Source of the DNA: Bacteriovoracaceae bacterium
GTDB lineage: Bacteria > Bdellovibrionota > Bacteriovoracia > Bacteriovoracales > Bacteriovoracaceae
Length of the DNA stretch: 11,448 nucleotides
Direction: 5' to 3'
Assembly (NCBI GenBank): GCA_947442115.1
Contig: CANEVK010000055.1
Location: forward strand, 1-11,448
The notes below the pieces were generated by a model. It saw only the letters and a program-made list of their open reading frames with translations. It was not told where the DNA came from and ran no database searches. The position numbers and the translations under genes are program-made. Within the stretch, counting starts at the first letter, position 1, and the number at the start of each line of letters is the position of its first letter. Positions 6,787-11,448 of the stretch are shown piece by piece.

Positions 6787-7342
6787 CTTGAATTGAATTT
6801 TCTAATTCTTCAATGACAAATTCATAACCGTTTCTTCTCACGAGAAAATGTGCTTCATTTAGCCAATCTTCAGGCCGGCCAGTTGCAAGCAAAATAACTT
6901 TGTTTTGGGACATTTGAGAAAGAATTTTTTTGAAATTGAATAAATTTAATTCCGAGTGTTCACTCTCACAAATTTCAATGAGGATATGGGACGTTTTCAT
7001 GAGACTTGCCTTGATGAGGCTCACAGCTAGTTTTTCCCAAGGGGTGGCATGTTGACTTAAAATGTCTGGATTCTTGATTAATTGTACTAGCGGTTTGACT
7101 TCAGATTCAAGGCCTGAAATAAGCTCATTCCAGCTCTGACCTCCACAAACAACGTGCAAATTTTCCCAAAGACTTAAGTCAGGCATAAGTGATGATTCGC
7201 CCTCAACATGGGCAAATTGAAGTCCCTTTACTTTGGTATGACCCTTGAGAAATTGAAGCATATCTTTGAGGGGGACCGAAGTGCCAGAAGACTTATGAAA
7301 AATAAAATAACCACTTTGATTCGACTTCATCATGAGTTTCAT
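6767..7342 (-). CDS. Degenerate ABC-ATPase-like protein
   Basis: The product is 191 residues, cytoplasmic, and shorter than a usual ABC ATPase (about 220-250). The order of segments resembles the ATPase domain. KSSGTSVPLKDMLQFLKG (17-34) sits where the Walker A loop and helix would be but lacks GxxxxGK[ST]. SLMPDLSLWENL (51-62) matches the post-Q-loop sL.p.lSv.eNL block. TPWEKLAVSLIKASL (100-114) sits where LSGGQ-R-ALARAL would be. HILIEICESE (119-128) is a Walker-B-like strand with the Asp replaced. VILLATGRPEDW (149-160) matches the H-loop strand with Gly for His. All nucleotide-binding residues are therefore missing, though the frame is intact. Homology to ABC proteins is inference from the pattern. 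ATG 7342 is chosen; ATGs at codons 4 and 5 are alternatives. Confidence 0.72.
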   Translation of the reverse strand: MKLMMKSNQSGYFIFHKSSGTSVPLKDMLQFLKGHTKVKGLQFAHVEGESSLMPDLSLWENLHVVCGGQSWNELISGLESEVKPLVQLIKNPDILSQHATPWEKLAVSLIKASLMKTSHILIEICESEHSELNLFNFKKILSQMSQNKVILLATGRPEDWLNEAHFLVRRNGYEFVIEELENSIQVKTKIA

Positions 7343-7360
7343 CGGTATGAATCTCTTTTG

Positions 7361-7389
7361 ACCTTAAGAAATTTTCTCCCACTTCTCAA
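7361..7389 (-). promoter_or_regulatory. Promoter of the ABC-like gene
   Basis: On the minus strand TTGAGA (7389-7384, 5 of 6 to TTGACA) is followed after exactly 17 nt by TAAGGT (7366-7361, keeping T1, A2 and T6). The ATG follows 18 nt after the -10. It lies back to back with the -10 of the divergent MnmA-like gene, so the two may compete for RNA polymerase. Confidence 0.45.
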
Positions 7390-7397
7390 AATCGCCC

Positions 7398-7403
7398 TAT
7401 AAT
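7398..7403 (+). promoter_or_regulatory. -10 box TATAAT, predicts a leaderless mRNA
   Basis: A perfect TATAAT ends 6 nt before the ATG at 7410, so standard spacing puts the transcript start on the A of that ATG. No Shine-Dalgarno is present. The -35 region (7373-7380) is poor. Confidence 0.5.
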
Positions 7404-7409
7404 TGGTTT

Positions 7410-8621
7410 ATGGATATGTCTAAAAAGCTTCAAGAAGCCTATAAACCTGATCAAGAGACTCGGAAAGGTCGCATTGTTATCGCTCTTTCTGGCGGTCTCA
7501 ATTCTATGGTGGTGGCCTATCTTTTGAAAATCCAAAAATACGATCTGGTCGGGGTGACTGTTGCCATTAATTGGGAAAATTATCCGGGTCAAGCTGAGAA
7601 TGCAATGTTCTGTCACATGAATCCACCTCAAGTAGAAAAGGTCAAAGAATTTTGTCATCAATTAGGTATTCCTCATTTCGTAGTTAAAGGAAGTGATGAA
7701 TTCAAAGAAGAGGTTGTGGATTCTTGGATGAGCGCCAGATTAAGTGGTGTTAAGTCAAATCATTGCCTGAGTTGTCATGAGTTGAGAATGAAACTCCTCT
7801 ATCAAAAGATGATGGATCTTGATGCTCAAGGTATGGCGACAGGTCATATGGCAAAAATTTTTAAAAACGCAGTCAATAACACTGTCTACGTCCATAGTTC
7901 AAATGATGAAGAGCATGATCAGTCTTCTCTGCTTTCAAGACTTCCCCACGAATTATTAAATAAATTGATATTGCCGCTGTCCGATTTACAACAAAAAGAG
8001 ATTGAAAAACTCGCTGAAAATTTTGGTTTATCTCATCCAACAAAAAAAGTTTCTTTCTTAAGTTGTTTTGATTCTGACAAGGAATCTTCAAAGTATCTTG
8101 ATAGTCACATCCCAACTCGCTACAAAGCACCAGGTGATATTGTTGTGGGACCAGATAAGTCTCCGGCCGGAGACCATCAGGGAGTCTACCAATTTATTTA
8201 TGCCCAAGCTTTGCCGATTAATGGTCAGAAAACAAATGAGGTTTTAAGTCTCAGTAAATATTTTTTTAAAGAAAAAAGAATTGAGGCCTTAGGACTCTCT
8301 TATTTTCAGCGCAAGAAGATATTTCTTAATCAATGCAAAATCTCAGATGAAACTCCATGGCATGAGCCGATGCCAGGATTTTTAAAGTTGAATAATGGAG
8401 ACTTTGCAGAGTGCTTTATTTATCCCAAAAATTTTTCAAGTGCATATATAGAGTTAGAAAAACCGGAGCCTATTTTAGAAAATTCTATTGTTTCTGTTTT
8501 TAGAAAAAAAGGTAAAAACTCGAAAGTCTATTTTACTGGCCGGGTAAAATACATTCAGGAAGAACCACAACCCGAAGAAGGAAATGAACGTGCTAAAGTT
8601 GATTATACTCGCGATTATTAG
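7410..8621 (+). CDS. MnmA-like paralogue with altered PP-loop
   Basis: The product is 403 residues and aligns along its length with MnmA, the tRNA 2-thiouridylase that adenylates and thiolates U34. The PP-loop at 25-33 reads ALSGGLNSM, where MnmA has MSGGVDSS: the Asp is Asn31 and the second Ser is Met. The first catalytic Cys region is HCLSCHELRMK, with Cys122 at the place of ILCNREIKF; GMATGHMAK (141-149) matches LATGHY; HDQ (169-171) matches KDQ; FLSCF puts Cys219 at the place of TGICFIGE. The usual LGQRKG block is replaced by IYAQALPI. The C-terminal barrel is recognisable (AYIELEKPEPILENSIVSVF). It heads a probable operon with the M28-like gene and true mnmA. It could modify another RNA, pair with MnmA, or be a non-catalytic binder. 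ATG 7416 is an alternative start. Confidence 0.85.
   Translation: MDMSKKLQEAYKPDQETRKGRIVIALSGGLNSMVVAYLLKIQKYDLVGVTVAINWENYPGQAENAMFCHMNPPQVEKVKEFCHQLGIPHFVVKGSDEFKEEVVDSWMSARLSGVKSNHCLSCHELRMKLLYQKMMDLDAQGMATGHMAKIFKNAVNNTVYVHSSNDEEHDQSSLLSRLPHELLNKLILPLSDLQQKEIEKLAENFGLSHPTKKVSFLSCFDSDKESSKYLDSHIPTRYKAPGDIVVGPDKSPAGDHQGVYQFIYAQALPINGQKTNEVLSLSKYFFKEKRIEALGLSYFQRKKIFLNQCKISDETPWHEPMPGFLKLNNGDFAECFIYPKNFSSAYIELEKPEPILENSIVSVFRKKGKNSKVYFTGRVKYIQEEPQPEEGNERAKVDYTRDY
8578..8582 (+). promoter_or_regulatory. Ribosome binding site for the M28-like gene
   Basis: AAGGA lies 1 nt before the ATG at 8584 but 7 nt before an in-frame GTG at 8590, so GTG may be the true start, shortening the protein by two residues. 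GAAG at 8574-8577 would suit the ATG. The signal peptide is intact either way. Confidence 0.4.
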
Positions 8622-9684
8622 TCAGTGTGTTGCTGCTTGGGGGAAAGCTCCTTCAACGTCTGGACAACTTAAATATAACATTCAAAAAATTTCTCAAAAG
8701 GATGTCGTTAATCTTGTAAGTGATTTTGTGTCTGAGAGTTCTCCCTCGAGGATGGTAGGCAGAGATGGGCATACCAAGGCAAAAGATTTTATTCTGAAAA
8801 ATATTTCTGTCTTTGATGGTAAAAAATCCGGCAAGGTGATTGTAGATACTTATTCTCCTGATATAGAAGAAGCAGAAAGATTTTACCAAAGTGATTTTGA
8901 TCAAAAAGTTCTCGGCCGATTTCCCCCGTCAGATCCTAATTATCAAAAGTGGTTTCGTTTTACTTCTCACATGAAGCAGACTGCTCAAAAATTAAAGGTC
9001 ATTCAAGGTGCCAACATCACTTGGGAAAAAACAGGTCTAGATTCATCAAAGGTTTTAGTTATTAGTGCTCATTACGACACTATTTCACATGATACGAAAT
9101 CTCTTCTGATTGCAGAAAAAGACCCCATGCCTGGTGCAAATTACAATGCCTCAGGGGTGGCGATTGCTCTGAGTCTTATCAAGATTTTATCTGAAATCGA
9201 TCTCAATTATACAGTTCAAGTGACTTTTTTAGATTGGCAAGGGATTGGGTTTTTAGGATCTCATCGGTATGCCCAGGAATTAAAAAAGACCGGTAAAAAT
9301 ATTTTAGGCTTTATTAATCTTGAAATGCTAGGGCAGGATAGTCGATTTTTTGATAAAACTAAAAAATCTGGAAATATGAGTGTCTACTGCCGTCCGGCCG
9401 ATCAAAAATTTATTCAATCATTAAACACTCATGGAGCGAGAATAACTTCTCAGGTTACTTTTGAGATTAAGCCTATTGGTTTTGAGAATTCTGATAATTT
9501 CAGATTTTGGGAAAATGGCATCCAAGGCGGAACTTATTCACAAAATTGGGAGGATGATTTTAATCCTAAATTTTTCCAAACACCTCAAGATACCCCTGAG
9601 ACACTCAATCACCAGACTCTTTATGCTTCCTATGAGTTTTTGGCCGGCTCTGTCGGCGGTATTTTGCTTGATTTGACTAAGTAA
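8584..9684 (+). CDS. Exported M28-family protein, probably catalytically dead
   Basis: The product is 366 residues with a Sec signal peptide (LKLIILAIISQCVAAWG, cleavage near 18-20), so it is periplasmic or secreted. The M28 zinc-aminopeptidase fold is visible from its blocks: ISAHYD (160-165), MPGANYNASGVA (182-193), TFLDWQGIGFLGSHRYA (214-230), INLEMLGQD (244-252), ENSDNFRFWENGI (301-313) and FFQTPQDTPETLN (330-342). In active M28 enzymes these carry five metal ligands. Here only His163 remains. The bridging Asp is Asn186, the catalytic Glu-Glu pair is Trp218-Gln219, the next Asp is Glu247, and the final His of YHT is Gln332. The same losses exclude glutaminyl cyclase activity. The frame is intact, which points to a selected non-catalytic role such as peptide binding. 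It overlaps the MnmA-like gene by 38 bp and precedes mnmA by 19 bp. Confidence 0.9.
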   Translation: MNVLKLIILAIISQCVAAWGKAPSTSGQLKYNIQKISQKDVVNLVSDFVSESSPSRMVGRDGHTKAKDFILKNISVFDGKKSGKVIVDTYSPDIEEAERFYQSDFDQKVLGRFPPSDPNYQKWFRFTSHMKQTAQKLKVIQGANITWEKTGLDSSKVLVISAHYDTISHDTKSLLIAEKDPMPGANYNASGVAIALSLIKILSEIDLNYTVQVTFLDWQGIGFLGSHRYAQELKKTGKNILGFINLEMLGQDSRFFDKTKKSGNMSVYCRPADQKFIQSLNTHGARITSQVTFEIKPIGFENSDNFRFWENGIQGGTYSQNWEDDFNPKFFQTPQDTPETLNHQTLYASYEFLAGSVGGILLDLTK

Positions 9685-9703
9685 AAAGCGTTATAAGAGG
9701 CCC

Positions 9704-10879
9704 ATGAATTTTGATTTTAATCCAGAACTTCTTAAGTCTTATGGCATTGAGCTGAGCTTGGCCCAGTATCAAGAAAATGCCCTTAAAACAGTTGTGGTCG
9801 GCATGTCTGGGGGAGTTGATTCATCAGTTACGGCCTTGATGGTGAAGCTTCAAGGCTATAAAGTCGTTGGCCTTTTTATGAAAAATTGGGATGAGACACT
9901 GCCTGATGGAAAATGTACGGCGGATCTTGATTACCAGGATGTCATAAAGGTTTGTGAGAAATTAGATATCCCTTATTATTCAGTGAATTTTGTTAAAGAG
10001 TACTGGGATGGGGTTTTTGCTGAATTCTTAGAGGATTATCGAAAAGGGCACACACCGAATCCGGATATCCTCTGTAATCGTGAAATAAAATTTAAAGTCT
10101 TTTATCAGCGTGCTCGACTTTTGGGTGCTGATTATCTGGCGACAGGTCATTATTGTCAGTTGCAAGAGGGAAAACTCGCCAAGGCGACAGACCAAAATAA
10201 AGATCAAACTTATTTTCTCTATGCTGTGGATAAAAATGTTTTCCCACATGTCTTATTTCCCATTGGGCATTTACCTAAACCCAAAGTCAGAGAGCTGGCG
10301 AATTTGTTTGATCTGGCCACAAAGTCAAAAAAAGACTCCACTGGAATTTGTTTTATTGGAGAGAGAAATTTTAAAAGTTTTCTCTCTCAGTATATTGAGT
10401 CTCAAAAAGGCCATTTTGTTGATCTTCATGGAAAAGTTTTAGGTCAGCATGATGGAGTCTGTTTCTATACCCTGGGACAACGTAAAGGGATGGGGATAGG
10501 TGGGCCAGGGGAGCCGTGGTTTGTGGTGGGAAAAAATCTTGAACGCCAAGAAGTGATTCTGGCCCAAGGAGATGACCATCCGGCCCTGTATGCTGATGGA
10601 CTTGAGGCCAGTGAGCTGAATTGGCTTACAGATCTTGCGGCCTTTGAGTTTAAATGCAAGGCCAAGGTTCGATACCGTCAGCCGGAGCAAGACTGCACGG
10701 TGAAAATTTTAGGGGATAAAGTCTTGGTTGAATTTGATCGACCTCAAAGGGCCATGACACTTCGGCAGTCTATTGTCTTCTATCAAGGAGAGTTGTGTTT
10801 AGGGGGAGGAATCATTACTCAAGTGACCCCTAGCTATCATGAGCTTGGAAAACCTCTACCAGAGATCCTTTCGGTTTAA
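9704..10879 (+). CDS. mnmA: tRNA-specific 2-thiouridylase MnmA
   Basis: The product uses ATP and persulfide sulfur to thiolate C2 of wobble U34 in tRNAs for Lys, Glu and Gln. It is 391 residues; E. coli MnmA is about 368, and the difference is mostly an N-terminal extension of about 22 residues. All signatures are intact: PP-loop GMSGGVDSS (33-41), GLFMKNW (56-62), TPNPDILCNREIKF with Cys124 (117-130), ATGHY (146-150), KDQTYFLY, KDSTGICFIGER with Cys216 (210-221), LGQRKGMGIGG and the closing VFYQGELCLGGGI. The two Cys are the catalytic pair. AGAGG lies 3 nt before the ATG, 19 bp after the M28-like stop, so it is probably the last gene of that operon. Its 3' end overlaps the antisense small Cys-rich gene by 24 bp. 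Cytoplasmic. Confidence 0.97.
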   Translation: MNFDFNPELLKSYGIELSLAQYQENALKTVVVGMSGGVDSSVTALMVKLQGYKVVGLFMKNWDETLPDGKCTADLDYQDVIKVCEKLDIPYYSVNFVKEYWDGVFAEFLEDYRKGHTPNPDILCNREIKFKVFYQRARLLGADYLATGHYCQLQEGKLAKATDQNKDQTYFLYAVDKNVFPHVLFPIGHLPKPKVRELANLFDLATKSKKDSTGICFIGERNFKSFLSQYIESQKGHFVDLHGKVLGQHDGVCFYTLGQRKGMGIGGPGEPWFVVGKNLERQEVILAQGDDHPALYADGLEASELNWLTDLAAFEFKCKAKVRYRQPEQDCTVKILGDKVLVEFDRPQRAMTLRQSIVFYQGELCLGGGIITQVTPSYHELGKPLPEILSV

Positions 10880-11071
10880 ATCCAGCTTGTCTGTTTTTTG
10901 ATCAGTTTTTCTTTTGGCCTCATAACCACTACATTCACCCATTCCGGCCTGGGCCACAACCTTTGAAGGCAAGTCCCTGCATTGGATGCCAAAACGTCTG
11001 CAACCATTTGGAATCTTTGGATCCCAGGTGACATAAAAGTGCTTACATTGAGTGCATTGGGGTTTACTCAT
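10856..11071 (-). CDS. Small Cys-rich, probably zinc-binding protein
   Basis: The product is 71 residues. It has five Cys (6, 9, 24, 31, 47) beginning with a CTQCKHF CxxC knuckle, then WDPKIPNGCRRFG and SGY after GEC. This arrangement resembles small single-domain zinc proteins of unknown function. Metal binding is inferred from Cys spacing. The last 20 residues are Lys/Asp-rich and probably disordered. The ATG at 11071-11069 has no Shine-Dalgarno. TAAAAT lies exactly 6 nt upstream, so the mRNA may be leaderless. The gene is antisense to mnmA and overlaps its last 24 bp, including the mnmA stop. No signal peptide: cytoplasmic. Confidence 0.78.
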   Translation of the reverse strand: MSKPQCTQCKHFYVTWDPKIPNGCRRFGIQCRDLPSKVVAQAGMGECSGYEAKRKTDQKTDKLDLNRKDLW

Positions 11072-11077
11072 AGATTT

Positions 11078-11083
11078 ATTTTA
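11078..11083 (-). promoter_or_regulatory. Possible -10 (TAAAAT) of the Cys-rich gene
   Basis: On the minus strand TAAAAT (5 of 6 to TATAAT) ends 6 nt before the ATG, placing the transcript start at the ATG. The -35 position 17 nt further up reads TGGTTT, a poor match. Confidence 0.35.
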
Positions 11084-11095
11084 TTGAAATTTTGG

Positions 11096-11124
11096 CCCGG
11101 AAACCACCGGGTAGAAATCACCCA
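11096..11124. repeat. Overlapping GC-rich inverted repeats
   Basis: CCCGG (11096-11100) and CCGGG (11107-11111) form a 5-bp stem with a 6-nt loop. The right arm, extended to GGGT, can instead pair with ACCC about 7 nt downstream. The two pairings exclude each other. No T-run follows on either strand, so this is not a standard terminator. It lies between the -35 region of the Cys-rich gene and the gene starting at 11270. It is the only GC-rich structure in this gap of about 200 bp. Confidence 0.35.
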
Positions 11125-11235
11125 GTTCCACTGCCTTTAGTGACCAATTTGTAACAGGTTTATAAGCTTTACACGCTAGTTCTTAATTTTAAGCGCAAAA
11201 TCCAAAAATGAATTTTAATAGGTCCATAACGCAGG

Positions 11236-11252
11236 GTGAGAAGTTAGCTCAC
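11236..11252 (+). promoter_or_regulatory. Leader hairpin before the ribosome binding site at 11258
   Basis: GTGAG (11236-11240) and CTCAC (11248-11252) are perfect arms around a 7-nt loop. The structure ends 6 nt before AAAAAGG (11258-11264), the ribosome binding site of the gene starting at 11270. It could be a leader hairpin or an operator half-site pair. Confidence 0.3.
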
Positions 11253-11269
11253 TTATTAAAAAGGCTGCT

Positions 11270-11448
11270 ATGAACGTCTCAGGTCACTCAGAAAACTCAA
11301 ATGTCCTTTCGCTCTTTGCTCGATCAGAGGTTTTAAGTACCCCAGACCCACTTCAGGAGCTTCTCAGAGAAGCTGAAGCAGAAGCCTTTGCTGATGATGA
11401 GGAAGTCGAAATAAGAGTGGAGAGAAAGCGCCTTTTGGTTTCTGAAAA
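11270..11448 (+). CDS. N-terminal part of an unidentified protein (runs off right edge)
   Basis: An ATG at 11270 opens a frame that continues to the window end, giving at least 59 residues. AAAAAGG lies 5 to 6 nt before it, which supports the start. The visible part starts MNVSGHSENSNVLSLFARSE and becomes acidic and helical, rich in Glu and Ala (LREAEAEAFADDEEVE), then basic (RVERKRLLVSE). There is no signal peptide. Too little is visible to assign a family. The upstream gap (11072-11269) holds the inverted repeats listed above and AT-rich sequence without a clear -35/-10 pair. Confidence 0.65.
   Translation, partial: MNVSGHSENSNVLSLFARSEVLSTPDPLQELLREAEAEAFADDEEVEIRVERKRLLVSE

Noticed and set aside
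7358..7403. TTGACC at 7358 as the -35 for TATAAT at 7398
   Set aside because: The spacer would be 34 nt, about twice what sigma-70-type promoters allow.
8584..9684. M28-like gene as a decaying pseudogene
   Set aside because: The frame is uninterrupted, the signal peptide is intact, and the non-catalytic fold residues are well kept, so a selected pseudoenzyme fits better.
10439..10690. Two long minus-strand frames inside mnmA
   Set aside because: They lie fully inside the well-conserved mnmA gene and have no sensible composition, start signal or family.
11236..11252. CRP-like palindrome GTGA...TCAC
   Set aside because: The inner spacing between GTGA and TCAC is 9, not the 6 of a CRP site.
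1..11448. tRNA genes, CRISPR arrays, insertion sequences, attachment sites
   Set aside because: I saw no regularly spaced direct repeats, transposase motifs, terminal inverted repeats or tRNA-like cloverleaf sequence.

Overview
The window is AT-rich and gene-dense, with many abutting or overlapping genes. It holds thirteen protein genes and no RNA gene, CRISPR array or mobile element that I can see. The mix is a full-length inosine-guanosine kinase, a stand-alone N-formylglutamate amidohydrolase, MnmA, several small exported or lipid-anchored proteins without recognisable families, and weak Shine-Dalgarno use in some genes. This fits a Gram-negative bacterium of the Bdellovibrionota, perhaps the Bacteriovorax/Peredibacter side. 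That placement is inference, with no marker gene to confirm it.

Left part (1-2359). A minus-strand operon of three tightly coupled genes runs off the left edge: a 103-aa cytosolic protein, a 95-aa secreted protein with a TTG start directly after the previous stop, and a coiled-coil protein entered through an ATGA overlap. A 125-aa unknown protein is transcribed away from it. It converges on a Cys-rich lipoprotein with a Thr/Gly linker.

Middle (2360-6786). A 407-aa membrane-anchored protein of unknown function converges on the N-formylglutamate amidohydrolase; their stop codons share one CTAG. Divergent from the latter is gsk (nucleoside salvage), followed 3 bp later by a 328-aa protein with a possible PD-(D/E)XK-like core.

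Right part (6767-11448). A short protein that looks like an ABC ATPase stripped of its nucleotide-binding residues is transcribed to the left. Divergent from it is a probable operon: an MnmA paralogue with an altered PP-loop, an exported M28-family protein in which four of five metal-ligand positions and the general base are substituted, and a canonical MnmA. A small Cys-rich protein overlaps the mnmA 3' end in antisense. A further unidentified gene starts at 11270 and runs off the right edge.

The most notable theme is three consecutive loci with intact reading frames but eroded active sites (ABC-like, MnmA-like, M28-like), two of them in one operon with a normal MnmA. A second theme is that three genes lacking a Shine-Dalgarno have a -10-like hexamer exactly 6 nt before the ATG, which predicts leaderless mRNAs. 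Genes named by family (gsk, mnmA, N-formylglutamate amidohydrolase, M28-like) rest on motifs I can read in the translation. The others are described, not identified.
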